64,000 nt of DNA from Marinomonas aquiplantarum (GTDB lineage: Bacteria; Pseudomonadota; Gammaproteobacteria; Pseudomonadales; Marinomonadaceae): positions 62,001-126,000 of the forward strand of contig NZ_QNRF01000002.1 in the NCBI RefSeq assembly GCF_003314975.1, in the 5' to 3' direction. This document shows, one piece after another, positions 51,548 to 60,753 of the stretch. The notes beneath the pieces were generated by a model. That model did not search any database, was not told the DNA's origin, and worked only from the letters and a program-made list of their open reading frames with translations. Each line of letters opens with the position of its first letter. The first letter of the stretch is position 1. Both the position numbers and the translations under genes were made by a program.

Positions 51548-53036
51548 CTATTTTTGGGGAAATGATTTTTTCATTATATATCTTTTCTAATATTAGATCA
51601 GACAGGATTAAGCTGGTGGTTTTTTTGTAATCTAAATGCAGGTTTTTGGTAAACATCTCAAATCCATCGCCCCCGTTTTTAAGGTAATCAAGGGTCGCTA
51701 ATTTATAGCTTAATTCGGGATCGATTGGCCTGCCTTTAAATGTCACTGACACTAATCTGTTTCCAATGGGTTGGCTGCTGTCATAGATCACCTGTAGGCC
51801 TGATACTTGAAGAAACTGTCCGCTGGTTGTGGCTAAACCTGATAAACCGTGTTCTAAGGCAGTTAGTATTTGTTGACCTTTAGCTTCAATTAATACCATG
51901 GTATTGCGATAAGGCATGATGCTGCGGATGTCTTTGATAGAAAGCTGGCTACCCGCTGGATAGAGTCTATTACCTCGTAATGTGCCACTATTAAATAGAC
52001 TGATGTCTGCTCCCGTGAAGTCTTTTAGGGTATCTGCTACAAAATTGGCAAAAGCATTTTCTGTGGTTCTTATATCATGTCTGACCAGGTTAATGTTTGT
52101 GCTGGTGGTGCCTATATTTTTCGATAATAAGGTGCTTAATCGGCTCCCGTAGTCCATTTCTTGAGACAACACGTCTGCTTTAGATACTAAGGTTCTAAGA
52201 TCAACTTCTTGCTTAGTAATTTGCCACTCACTGTGTTTCGCATCGGTTGGTGTGATGTCTAAGGTCAGCGCGTAAGCGGCTCGACTTAAGATCATATTAC
52301 GAGGATGATGCGGGTGGTTATAATAGGGTGTCAGATGAAAGTTTTGATCAACAAATAATGCCAGATCTATGATGCCCTGTTCGAGCCATTCATCTACCTG
52401 AGGTGAGTAGGAGGAGTAGTGTAAGATAATAAAGTCTATGCCTTGCTGCCTTAATGTTTGAGCTGTTTTCTGCACAGCGTCCTGTGGGGGCAGAATCTGC
52501 ACTCGATCAGTGGGGTATTTTTTGGCAATGCTAGGATCAACAACAGACAAAAATCCAAGTCTGACTTTGTTTTGTTGGAGTATGCTGTAGGTTCTTAGAC
52601 CTTCAAGATTGCCATTTGTTAAAGGGTCGTACAAGTTGCTAGACACAATTGGAAATGAGGCTTCGTAAGAGCGTAATGTCAGCTCATCTTCTTGATAGCT
52701 GAACTCGCGTTTTGAGACCCCCATGACACTGGGACTGAGGCTATTTAATAGATCGATAATATGTGAGCCACGATCCATTGACGATAACATACTAGGCCCC
52801 AAGCTTTCGCCACCAAAAATAAAAAAGACATTGTCTTTTTGCTGTCTCTGTTGCTTAACCAAGGTTGCTAGTTGTGCATAAGTACCTTGTTTTACATCAT
52901 TAATGACAGACATTTCAGCGTCGAATATAAGCGTAAATGAAGAGTGTGCCCAAGCACTGTGGGTGATTAGAAAAGAAGCCAATAGGGCAACTAAACTTTT
53001 TTTTATGGGTCGCCAAGCTGTTTGTATGATAAGCAT
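51522..53036 (-). CDS. Degenerate UshA/5'-nucleotidase-like periplasmic protein
   Basis: The 504-residue secreted protein (signal peptide ending HSAWA) has the architecture of UshA-type nucleotidases: an N-terminal metallophosphatase-like domain (about 33-270) and a 5'-nucleotidase C-terminal domain (about 315-490, with DISLFNSGTLRGNRLYPAGS and KNGGDGFEMFTKN). The catalytic motifs of the first domain are lost: the DxH site reads FDAEMS, GNHE(F)D is GVSKREFSY, and GHTH is replaced by FVDQNFH. Catalysis is therefore unlikely, while the nucleoside-binding C-terminal domain is well kept. It precedes and overlaps a membrane diguanylate cyclase, so a role as periplasmic ligand-binding partner is an attractive inference. 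Confidence 0.82.
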   Translation of the reverse strand: MLIIQTAWRPIKKSLVALLASFLITHSAWAHSSFTLIFDAEMSVINDVKQGTYAQLATLVKQQRQQKDNVFFIFGGESLGPSMLSSMDRGSHIIDLLNSLSPSVMGVSKREFSYQEDELTLRSYEASFPIVSSNLYDPLTNGNLEGLRTYSILQQNKVRLGFLSVVDPSIAKKYPTDRVQILPPQDAVQKTAQTLRQQGIDFIILHYSSYSPQVDEWLEQGIIDLALFVDQNFHLTPYYNHPHHPRNMILSRAAYALTLDITPTDAKHSEWQITKQEVDLRTLVSKADVLSQEMDYGSRLSTLLSKNIGTTSTNINLVRHDIRTTENAFANFVADTLKDFTGADISLFNSGTLRGNRLYPAGSQLSIKDIRSIMPYRNTMVLIEAKGQQILTALEHGLSGLATTSGQFLQVSGLQVIYDSSQPIGNRLVSVTFKGRPIDPELSYKLATLDYLKNGGDGFEMFTKNLHLDYKKTTSLILSDLILEKIYNEKIISPKIDGRLQDIH

Positions 53037-53270
53037 AAATTATCTGTTTTAACTCAGTGCAGGGTTCAAAATGGATGCCTTTTTACTGTCTACCCTTCAA
53101 GTTATAGCATACTAAGACGCTTTTAGGAGGAGTTTCTCTAAGTTGAGAAAGCATGAGTTAGTGTCGAGTTCAGGAGGTTAATAACTGCTTGCTATCCATC
53201 TTTGATGGCTTTAATTAGGCTGGGAAAAAATTGTTTGCTAGCGAGAGCGACGGCCTAAAAAGACGATAAA

Positions 53271-53307
53271 GCAGAATCAAATCGTCATTAAGAAGGTTTG
53301 ATTCTGC
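53271..53307 (-). terminator. Hairpin downstream of gshA
   Basis: GCAGAATCAAA pairs perfectly with TTTGATTCTGC (11 bp, 15-base loop); on the gshA strand it is followed by TTTATC, a short U-tract. It lies 12 bases after the gshA stop. Confidence 0.6.
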
Positions 53308-53318
53308 TGCAAGCGGCA

Positions 53319-54911
53319 TTACTGTGGGGTGAGATACCCTTTTAGGAAGTCATCAAAGTCCAACGAATCGGCCGCTTCAATGGCCTGTTGTTCCTCAATA
53401 GAGGCGTCCGCTTTAGTGGCGAATGCTTGTTTTATTTCGGCTGAAAGCGGACGCGTTAACCAGTCAGCTTGTTGCTGCTTTGATAGTTCCAGCATGGCGT
53501 TTTGGTAGCCTTGGTGGTTTTCGCAAAGGCTGAGCATTTGTGCTGATGGTAATTTTGCTTCGTCTTGTAGCTTATCTGCTTGTTGTTGGACGGCATCTAG
53601 GTATGCTGTGTTACCTGTTTGGCTGGTAAGAAATTGTGCCACTTGCAATAAGGCTTCGATCACAGTGTTAGCTTTGTCACGAAGTTTCACGCCCCCGTGA
53701 CCAAAGTCGAATGCCATGTCCAGATCTCGTCCATGGGACGCGATTTGTTGCTGCAGCTCTCTCAATTTATTGCATTCATGTGCATCCAGGTGTTCATCAC
53801 CACGCAACATACAATACAGCAGAAATACATCAAGAAAGTAGAGTGTGGCGGTTTGCATGCCGATTGGAGAGCTTGGATCTAGGTCCATGATACGCACTTC
53901 GATGTACTCAACGCCACGAGATTGAAGTGCCGCACTTGGGTGCTCACCGGGTTGAGTGACGCGTTTTGGGCGAATATCGCTGTAGTATTCGTTTTCAATC
54001 TGCAATAGGTTGGTATTCAGCTGACGATATTGTCCATCTACCTTTAAGCCAATGTCCTGATACTTCTGATAAGGCGTTTGTAAGGCTTTTTTGATGGTGC
54101 TGATGTAAGTATCGACTTCATTATAGCAAACGTATAAATCCGCTTGAGCCTTATTTTGGTAGCCTAAGTCGCTCATTCTTAATGAGGTTGCTTTTGGTCC
54201 AAACCAAGTTCTCTCTTGTAGTGTGCTAAGAGCGTCAGGCTTCTCTTTTAAAAAGCTTTCGTCAATGGCAGGCGAAGCACCAAATAAGAGTGAAAGTAAC
54301 CAAGAGTGGCGTCGAAAGTTCCGAATCAGAGCAAAATAGCTGTCGGACTGAAATTTTTGCTTATCGGCTTCTGAGAGATTGGTATGGCCTTTATAGTTTT
54401 CAAGAAAGGACCAAAAGCTCTCATCAAAGGAGAAGTTGTAATGCATGCCAGCGATGCATTGCATAATACGACCGTATCGATTGGAAAGGCCTTCACGGTA
54501 AACTCGTTTTAGTTTGCCGGTATTGGATTCACCATAATAAGCAATTGGTACATCCTCGTTACCATCTAAAAAACACGGCATACTGGCCGGCCAGAGGGAT
54601 TCGTTTAGTTGCTCCAATTCGTGGTTAACGAGGTTATGGATGTCTTCTAGTTCTTGAGTTACCCCTTCCACACTTGGGTGCACTTGTGTAATGAACTCCA
54701 TAAGCGCTTCAGAGTAGTCTGTTGTAATGGCGCTATGGGTTAAAGCTGAACCAAGACTTTTAGGGTGTGGTTTATGGGAAATTCGCCCGCTTGAACGGTC
54801 AACTCGTAACGCTTCTCGTTCTACACCACGATGGAAAGTGATGGCTGTAGAAGAGTCAGACTGCTGGCAAAAATCCGCTAATGCTTGTAGTGCATTGGTT
54901 AAGGTGGTCAA
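53319..54911 (-). CDS. gshA: Glutamate-cysteine ligase (type 1)
   Basis: This enzyme performs the first step of glutathione synthesis, joining Glu and Cys with ATP. The 530-residue product matches the gammaproteobacterial GshA type (E. coli 518). Family stretches are ITFHRGVEREALRVDRSSGR (about 24-43), TDYSEALMEFITQVHPSVEG (about 64-83), IAGMHYNFSFDESFW (about 153-167) and GVEYIEVRIMDLDPSSPIGM (about 335-354). A possible product sensor network includes GrxC encoded elsewhere in the window. It is transcribed alone on the minus strand with a weak hairpin after it. Confidence 0.95.
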   Translation of the reverse strand: MTTLTNALQALADFCQQSDSSTAITFHRGVEREALRVDRSSGRISHKPHPKSLGSALTHSAITTDYSEALMEFITQVHPSVEGVTQELEDIHNLVNHELEQLNESLWPASMPCFLDGNEDVPIAYYGESNTGKLKRVYREGLSNRYGRIMQCIAGMHYNFSFDESFWSFLENYKGHTNLSEADKQKFQSDSYFALIRNFRRHSWLLSLLFGASPAIDESFLKEKPDALSTLQERTWFGPKATSLRMSDLGYQNKAQADLYVCYNEVDTYISTIKKALQTPYQKYQDIGLKVDGQYRQLNTNLLQIENEYYSDIRPKRVTQPGEHPSAALQSRGVEYIEVRIMDLDPSSPIGMQTATLYFLDVFLLYCMLRGDEHLDAHECNKLRELQQQIASHGRDLDMAFDFGHGGVKLRDKANTVIEALLQVAQFLTSQTGNTAYLDAVQQQADKLQDEAKLPSAQMLSLCENHQGYQNAMLELSKQQQADWLTRPLSAEIKQAFATKADASIEEQQAIEAADSLDFDDFLKGYLTPQ

Positions 54912-55070
54912 GAAGTGTTCCTTCTACAAATACGGCTAAATAAATTTTTTCAGATTGTACTCGGCCTAGCTTGCATGCGGCAAGTTATCCCTAACAGTGT
55001 GCACAAAAGTTGCAGACTTGACCTCTGTAATATATAGCAGAAAGACCATAGATTAATGACGGATAAGCCG

Positions 55071-56057
55071 CTAATCTTCGCTTTTTAATAAATGACCATT
55101 TGCACAGTTTTGTGAATAATCCCCTGACATAGCGCGGATCAAATTATCAACCGCACATACCACCATATTATGTCGAGTTTCCAGTGTTGCTGAGCCTATG
55201 TGGGGAAAGAGCACCGCATTGTCTAATTGGCATAATGGGGAATCGGCAGGCAAAGGTTCTTGTTGAAAAACATCTAAGCCAGCGGCGCGAATTTGTTTTG
55301 TCTGTAGGGCTTTTATCAAAGCCGATTCATCGATCACCTTGCCCCTTGAACCATTGATAAAAATGCTATCTGGTTTCATTAAGGCAAACTCCTTTTCGCC
55401 TATCATGCCTGCTGTTTCCGCTGTTAATGGTGTCATAACGCAGACAAAGTCTGAGCTAGCAAGTAAGCTATCAATGTCCATATATTGTGCTTTATAGTCT
55501 TGTTCAGCTTGCAAATTACGACGACGATTGGCGTACTGAATCTTCATATCAAAACCTAGGTGCGCGCGTTTTGCCAAGGCTTGACCAATTCGTCCCATAC
55601 CAATAATACCGAGTGTTTTACCATGTACATCTGTGCCATAAAGTTCTGGACCTATTGTATGTTTCCAGCGACCTTCCTTTACCATGTTGGATAGTTCAAG
55701 AGCGCGTCTAGCGGTGCACATAATAAGCGTAAATAAGGTATCGGCAGTGGTTTCATTAAGCACTCCAGGTGTGTGCATAACGGGAATATTGCGACTTGCA
55801 AGATAGTCTAGGTCGTATTGATCTGTGCCGACGGAAATAGTGGAAGCGACTTTGAGTTTGATGGCCTGTTCAAGTCGTTCCGTTGGCAGTTTTATACCTG
55901 AGCCACCAATGATTCCTTCTGCTTCTCGTAAAGCGGCTAAGAATTCAATTTCATTATCACGATGAAAGCCATCGAACTCCATTATGTCAAAATGCGTTGC
56001 AAGACGTTGTCGTTCGTCATCAGGAAGAGGTTTGTAGAGCAATACTTTGGGTTTCAT
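55071..56057 (-). CDS. kguD: 2-hydroxyacid dehydrogenase, probable 2-ketogluconate(-6-phosphate) reductase
   Basis: This 328-residue NAD(P)-dependent D-2-hydroxyacid dehydrogenase has the Rossmann motif TLGIIGMGRIGQALAKRAHL (about 148-167), NRRRNLQ after it (an NADPH-preferring Arg-rich loop), and the catalytic Arg (INGSRGKVID), Glu (DVFQQEPL) and His (FPHIGSAT). Its gene begins one base after the stop of a KguK-like sugar kinase, so I infer it reduces 2-keto-6-phosphogluconate to 6-phosphogluconate, as KguD does in Pseudomonas. Alternatives are GhrB-type 2-ketogluconate, glyoxylate or hydroxypyruvate reductase. The pathway name is inferred from context. Confidence 0.75.
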   Translation of the reverse strand: MKPKVLLYKPLPDDERQRLATHFDIMEFDGFHRDNEIEFLAALREAEGIIGGSGIKLPTERLEQAIKLKVASTISVGTDQYDLDYLASRNIPVMHTPGVLNETTADTLFTLIMCTARRALELSNMVKEGRWKHTIGPELYGTDVHGKTLGIIGMGRIGQALAKRAHLGFDMKIQYANRRRNLQAEQDYKAQYMDIDSLLASSDFVCVMTPLTAETAGMIGEKEFALMKPDSIFINGSRGKVIDESALIKALQTKQIRAAGLDVFQQEPLPADSPLCQLDNAVLFPHIGSATLETRHNMVVCAVDNLIRAMSGDYSQNCANGHLLKSED

Positions 56058-56058
56058 T

Positions 56059-57012
56059 TTATTCAGCCTTTTCTAATTCGCTTAGTACATTCCTTGTTGG
56101 TAAGCCCTCACTGTCGCCTCGAACTTGAACGGTAAGAGAGCCTAGTAAATTACCTCGACGTGCTGCATGGGCCATATCTTTACCTTCTAATAAAGCCGAA
56201 ATCACACCAACCGCAAAACTGTCGCCAGCCCCTACCGTATCAATCACTTTGGCGACAGGGAACCCCATCACTGTGCCTGATTCACCAGACTGTGTTTTAA
56301 AGTAGGCGCCTTTGCTGCCCAACTTTACCACTACGGCTTGACTACCATGGCGCAAATAAAAGTTGGCAATCTCCTCTGGTTGATCGCTTCCTGCTAGAAT
56401 TTTCCCTTCTTCAATGCCTGGTAAGATGATGTCGCTGGCAAAGGCAAAGTCGTTGATTTCCTTAATCATGGTTGCTTGGTCTGGCCATAATGCAGGGCGC
56501 AAATTGGTGTCAAAAGAGACCCGGCAGCCTTGTTCTTTTGCTAGTTTTAGCGCTTGCTTGGCAGCATGCCGGAGGCTTGCTGAAACGGCCACTGAAACAC
56601 CAGTAAGGTGCAGGTGTGGTTGTTGTAGGAAGAGCTTGGAGTCAATGTCGTCGACGTTTAAGGTGGAGGCCGCTGAGTTGCGACGGTAATACTCTACCTT
56701 AGGGTCACTGCCGTCCGTGACGTTGGATTTCAGCATGAAGCCAGTGGCATTGGTGGTGCTCTCTAAAATGTAATTGGTCTGAATCTTTTCATACTGAACC
56801 GACTGCTTAATAAAATCGCCGAAACTGTCATTACCGACCTTAGTGACATACGTCGAATGAAATCCCAGCCTTGCCATACCAATAGCGACATTGACTTCAG
56901 CGCCAGCAAGAGATCGGGAAAATGAAGTAACTTGTGACAATTCTCCTGGGGTGTTCGCCACAAACATGGTCATGGCTTCCCCTATGGTGACAAAGCTTGG
57001 CGTATTTGCCAT
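56059..57012 (-). CDS. kguK: PfkB-family sugar kinase, probable 2-ketogluconate kinase
   Basis: The 317-residue PfkB/ribokinase-type enzyme starts FVTIGEAMTMFVANTPGELS, which is very close to KguK of Pseudomonas, and has AEVNVAIGMARLGFHSTYVT, the substrate-lid segment DPKVEYYRRNSAAS and the catalytic signature DTVGAGDSFAVGVISALLEG (about 252-271). KguK phosphorylates 2-ketogluconate; the related KdgK acts on 2-keto-3-deoxygluconate and cannot be excluded. A 20-bp perfect palindrome lies about 47 bases upstream. The pairing with a 2-hydroxyacid dehydrogenase favours the 2-ketogluconate reading. Confidence 0.75.
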   Translation of the reverse strand: MANTPSFVTIGEAMTMFVANTPGELSQVTSFSRSLAGAEVNVAIGMARLGFHSTYVTKVGNDSFGDFIKQSVQYEKIQTNYILESTTNATGFMLKSNVTDGSDPKVEYYRRNSAASTLNVDDIDSKLFLQQPHLHLTGVSVAVSASLRHAAKQALKLAKEQGCRVSFDTNLRPALWPDQATMIKEINDFAFASDIILPGIEEGKILAGSDQPEEIANFYLRHGSQAVVVKLGSKGAYFKTQSGESGTVMGFPVAKVIDTVGAGDSFAVGVISALLEGKDMAHAARRGNLLGSLTVQVRGDSEGLPTRNVLSELEKAE

Positions 57013-57058
57013 GGTAAACCCCTTTTAGTTTATCGTTATTATTGGAATAAATGACTAT

Positions 57059-57078
57059 AAATGGAACCGGTTCCATTT
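57059..57078. promoter_or_regulatory. LacI-family operator upstream of the 2-ketogluconate genes
   Basis: A perfect 20-base palindrome with core TGGAACCGGTTCCA sits 47-66 bases before the kinase start. It has the central CG and arm layout of LacI-family operators and differs from the Pseudomonas PtxS site TGAAACCGGTTTCA by one base in each arm. The adjacent LacI-type gene is the natural candidate ligand. Confidence 0.8.
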
Positions 57079-57118
57079 TCAATCTTAGTGAAACTCGGTC
57101 GGCTTTTTGGTCGTCTAT

Positions 57119-58147
57119 TTAGGTGGATTCTCGAACGATAAGCTCAGCGGAAAGTGTTAAGTGTTGTGGTGCTTCTTGACTGCCTTGAATGCGGGTTAGT
57201 AGGCGCTCACACGCAGTTTGGCCAATGATTTTAGAAGGCTGTCGCATGACAGTGATACCGCCTTCAAATAGTTGCGCCCATTCAGGATCATCAATGCCGA
57301 TTAAACCAATGTCACGGCGGATTTGTAGATTAAGTGTCTTCAAAGCTTTTGCAGTGCTCATCATAGCGACGCCATTGGTGGTGAAGATGGCTTTCTTTTG
57401 TTGAGGAAATTCTGCCGTGAATGTTGTGATGGCTTGTGCGATGGAATCAACACACATTTTATCCATTTCAAACACTTGGTGTTGGAGTCTTGTGTTTTGG
57501 TCACAAAAGTCACTTATTGCGTCGACTCGTGCTTGCCTTGGCTCAACTTCCAATGATTCTGTGATGACCAATAGTGCATCATAAGATTCGCTGAGTAGAT
57601 GCTGACAGACTTGAGTAACGGCTTGATGATTATCCAGTCCAACTGAATCATATCCGAGAGAAGTGTCGATTCTGTCTACTAGTACCAATGGGCAACTTAG
57701 TGTTTGAAAATGAGTGACTTGTTTTGGGGTCATGCCTGCTGTGTTGATAATTAATCCATCGACACGATGAGCTTCCAATAAACTTAAATATTGTGCTTGT
57801 AGATCCTGCTGATTATTGGTGTTGCATACCATCAACATATAACCCTGCTGTCGACAGACATCTTCAATACCTTGCAAAACATCAATGGAATAAGGGTTGG
57901 TTACATCTGCTAATAACAGACCAATCAATTTTGATTGTCCCGCTTTTAGCATGCGAGCTGAATGGTTTGGACGGTAATCCAGCGTTTTGATGGCATTAGC
58001 AATTTTATCTACCATTTGCTCTGATAGTTTATTCTGCTCGCCGTTTAAATATCGTGACACACTGGTTTTGCCAACATTGGCATGTTTGGCAACATCGGAG
58101 ATGGTGGCGAAGCCTTTTTTCTTTTGCAAAGCGGTTCTCGATAACAA
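57119..58147 (-). CDS. LacI-family regulator, PtxS-like
   Basis: This is a LacI/GalR-type repressor of about 340 residues. The helix-turn-helix is ATISDVAKHANVGKTSVSRY at about 14-33, the hinge YRPNHSARMLKAGQS, and the effector domain begins IGLLLADVTNPYSIDVLQGI. No ATG exists before the helix-turn-helix in this frame; the first usable starts are TTG at 58147 and TTG at 58129, the latter with GAGAA upstream. An A-rich run (AAAAGAAAAAA) follows, but the frame is intact. It stands immediately upstream of an operator and the kinase and reductase genes, so I infer a 2-ketogluconate-responsive PtxS-type repressor. Confidence 0.82.
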   Translation of the reverse strand: MLSRTALQKKKGFATISDVAKHANVGKTSVSRYLNGEQNKLSEQMVDKIANAIKTLDYRPNHSARMLKAGQSKLIGLLLADVTNPYSIDVLQGIEDVCRQQGYMLMVCNTNNQQDLQAQYLSLLEAHRVDGLIINTAGMTPKQVTHFQTLSCPLVLVDRIDTSLGYDSVGLDNHQAVTQVCQHLLSESYDALLVITESLEVEPRQARVDAISDFCDQNTRLQHQVFEMDKMCVDSIAQAITTFTAEFPQQKKAIFTTNGVAMMSTAKALKTLNLQIRRDIGLIGIDDPEWAQLFEGGITVMRQPSKIIGQTACERLLTRIQGSQEAPQHLTLSAELIVREST

Positions 58148-58405
58148 TGAAGAAGGGCATTTACTCTAATGTATGCAGGGTGTTTTAGGCAATTTTTCTG
58201 TCATCACTTGTTTGGGTTTATGGGTCAACGTAGCTTAACGTTCCAACAAGAGTGAAAGCTTGATAACCATTAAGGGACTACTAGATCTGCCATTAATAAA
58301 ATCGACCCTTAATCTCGAATTTGATGATTACTACTTATTGGATAACTTACTTATAGTAGGCGTTATTAATAGCGTAATTTTGTCAGAATTTAGTAGGTGG
58401 TTAGG

Positions 58406-59608
58406 GTGACAGAGAAGAGAAAAATAGGTCTTGGAACTAAGGCTGTATGGGGTGGTGAAGAGGAAGGTCATCCATATCGAGCAACGCAAACACCTATTGT
58501 CGCGAGTGCGGCTTACGGCTATCAAGATATCGATCATTGGTATGATGTGGCATTAGGTGACGCTCCTGGTTTTATTTATAGTCGAATGAGTAACCCGACG
58601 GTTGAAACCCTTGAAGCTAAAATCTGCTCCTTGGAAAAAGCGGAGTCAGCAGTGGCTTTTAGTACTGGCATGGCCGCTATTAGTAGTGCGCTATATACCT
58701 TTCTACAAAATGGTAGCCGTGTGGTGTCCACCAAAGACAGCTATGGCGGTACGAATAAAGTATTCGAAGAGTTTTTACCGCGCATGGGGGTAGAGGTGGT
58801 GTTATGTGAGACTCATAGTCATGAGCAGATAGAAGCAGAAATTGCTAAAGGCTGCGATGTACTTTATCTGGAAACACCCACTAACCCGACGTTAAAAATT
58901 GTCGATATTAAGCGTTTAACCGCAGCGGCTAAAAAGGTAGGTGCCATTGTCATGGCGGATAACACCTTTGCCACGCCGTTGAACCAAAGCCCTTTGGCTT
59001 TAGGGGTAGACATTGTGATTCACAGTGCAACGAAGTTTCTAAGTGGTCATGCTGATGCTATGGGTGGTCTGGTCTGTGGTGCAGAAAATTTGATGGAAAA
59101 GGTTAGGCATTACCGAGAAATTAACGGCGCTTCATTGGACCCATTTTCGGCTTACTTGATTATTCGTGGTATCAAGACGTTAGCGCTGCGAATTCGTCAG
59201 CAGCAAGCAAGTGCACAAGCCATTGCCGAATTTTTACTGACTGAACCTATGGTGGAGGCTGTGAATTACCCTGGGTTAGCAAGTCACAAGGGACATCAAA
59301 TTGCTTGTGAGCAGATGCACGGTTTTGGTGCTATGGTTAGTTTTGTGCTCTCAGGAGGTATGGAGACAGTGACGCGTCTACTGCCTCAATTACAGTACGC
59401 GCATTGTGCTGGCAACTTGGGGGCGGTTGAAACCATTTATGGTCCTGCAAGAACCACGAGCCACGTGGAAAATACTTTGGAAGAGCGTCAAGCTTTGGGG
59501 ATTTCTGAGGGGTTAGTGCGAATTTCTGTGGGCATTGAAGATACAGAAGATTTAATTTCTGATCTTAAGCAGGCATTTGAGTTTGTTCGGAATGCTTCTT
59601 GCAGGTAA
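58406..59608 (+). CDS. Cys/Met-metabolism PLP enzyme, cystathionine gamma-synthase family
   Basis: This is a 400-residue PLP-dependent enzyme with the family pattern GFIYSRMSNPTVETLEAKIC (about 54-73), AVAFSTGMAAISSAL, CDVLYLETPTNPTLKIVDI and the PLP-lysine HSATKFLSGHADAMGG (about 209-224). I chose the GTG at 58406, with AGGTGG 5 bases upstream, over an earlier GTG at 58397. The family includes cystathionine gamma-synthase, cystathionine gamma-lyase and methionine gamma-lyase, which cannot be told apart by eye. It is followed by a polar amino acid ABC transporter and a LysR, so sulfur-amino acid or related catabolism is likely. Confidence 0.85.
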   Translation: MTEKRKIGLGTKAVWGGEEEGHPYRATQTPIVASAAYGYQDIDHWYDVALGDAPGFIYSRMSNPTVETLEAKICSLEKAESAVAFSTGMAAISSALYTFLQNGSRVVSTKDSYGGTNKVFEEFLPRMGVEVVLCETHSHEQIEAEIAKGCDVLYLETPTNPTLKIVDIKRLTAAAKKVGAIVMADNTFATPLNQSPLALGVDIVIHSATKFLSGHADAMGGLVCGAENLMEKVRHYREINGASLDPFSAYLIIRGIKTLALRIRQQQASAQAIAEFLLTEPMVEAVNYPGLASHKGHQIACEQMHGFGAMVSFVLSGGMETVTRLLPQLQYAHCAGNLGAVETIYGPARTTSHVENTLEERQALGISEGLVRISVGIEDTEDLISDLKQAFEFVRNASCR

Positions 59609-59792
59609 GCTTGCTTGAAGCACTAGGACGCAAGCTCATTTGAACACGTTAGAAATTCTGTATTTCCTAAGGACTGTTTTAATGAATTTATGTATTATGT
59701 GCGGCCAGTTATAACACTATGATAATAAATGTTGGGAAGGTTCGAGTAAGTCGTCTTTCTCAATTCACAATTTAAATTGGGGACATTAAACA

Positions 59793-60599
59793 ATGAAAAA
59801 AGTACTGATTGCTTTTGCTGCTATGGTCAGCGCAACGGTTGCGTCTGCTTCAGACATTAACCTTTGGGAAAAATCCACTTTGAATGAAATTCTAACGCGT
59901 GGCGAGCTACAAGTTTGTCTTGAAGCGGGTTACATTCCTTTTGATATGCGTGATAAAAAAGGCAACATTGTTGGCTTTGACGTGGATATCGCAAAATCAA
60001 TGGCGAAAGCGATGGGTGTAAAAGTTGACCTACGTAACACAGCTTGGGACGGTATCATTCCAGCCTTGTTAACAGGTAAATGTGACATCATCATTTCTGG
60101 TATGACCATCACGGCAGAGCGTAACTTAAAAGTTAACTTTACTGACCCCTACATCGTTGTTGGTCAAACGATTCTGTTGAATCCTGAACTGGAAGGCAAA
60201 GTTAAGTCATACCGTGATTTGAATAATAGCCAATACACAGTTGCGACTAAATTGGGCACAACGGCAGATTACGCTGCGAAGAAATACCTAAGCAAAGCGA
60301 AACTGAACCTGTTTGAAACAGAGTCTGAAGGTGCTTTGGAAGTGATTAATGGTAATGCTGATGCATTTGTTTATGACCTACCATACAACTCAGTTTACTC
60401 CGCTCAAAACTCGTCTAAGGTTGTTCACCTAGATACTCCTTTCACTTACGAGCCTCTTGGTATGGCCGTTCGTAAGGGTGATCCAGACTTCATGAACTTC
60501 CTAAACAACTACCTAACTCAGATTAAAGGCGATGGTACTTACGATAAAATTTACAACAAATGGTTCGTAAGTGATGCATGGATGAAAAACATCCAGTAA
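59793..60599 (+). CDS. Polar amino acid ABC substrate-binding protein
   Basis: This periplasmic type-2 solute-binding protein of 268 residues has a signal peptide (MKKVLIAFAAMVSATVASAS) and the family 3 features NEILTRGELQVCLEAGYIPF, VGFDVDIAKSMAKAMGVKVD, WDGIIPALLTGKCDIIISGM and AERNLKVNFTDPY. The GGGGA ribosome-binding site precedes the ATG. It sits with a permease and an ATPase and is separated from them by a strong hairpin. The ligand is unknown; the neighbouring Cys/Met PLP enzyme gene hints at a sulfur amino acid or cystine-like compound. Confidence 0.9.
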   Translation: MKKVLIAFAAMVSATVASASDINLWEKSTLNEILTRGELQVCLEAGYIPFDMRDKKGNIVGFDVDIAKSMAKAMGVKVDLRNTAWDGIIPALLTGKCDIIISGMTITAERNLKVNFTDPYIVVGQTILLNPELEGKVKSYRDLNNSQYTVATKLGTTADYAAKKYLSKAKLNLFETESEGALEVINGNADAFVYDLPYNSVYSAQNSSKVVHLDTPFTYEPLGMAVRKGDPDFMNFLNNYLTQIKGDGTYDKIYNKWFVSDAWMKNIQ

Positions 60600-60615
60600 A
60601 ATCCGCTCCTGTTAT

Positions 60616-60645
60616 AAAAAGTGGCGCTGTCAGCGCCACTTTTTG
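60616..60645 (+). terminator. Strong hairpin between the binding-protein and permease genes
   Basis: AAAAAGTGGCGCT pairs perfectly with AGCGCCACTTTTT around a 3-base loop, with TTTTTGTTTT following on the coding strand. It will end or attenuate the binding-protein transcript so that the downstream membrane genes are made at lower levels. Confidence 0.88.
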
Positions 60646-60753
60646 TTTTCATAACGGCTAGCGATTCACCTTAGTTAAGGTTGCTAGTGTCCTAGTAGGT
60701 TTGGATGCCTATTCTTAATTTAAGTTGGAAACACGACGGGGAACCTCTCATCG

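Noticed and set aside
58130..58160. Frameshifted start of the LacI gene from the ATG at 58160
   Set aside because: The TTG-started frame gives a normal LacI helix-turn-helix and runs without interruption, so a frameshift is not required.
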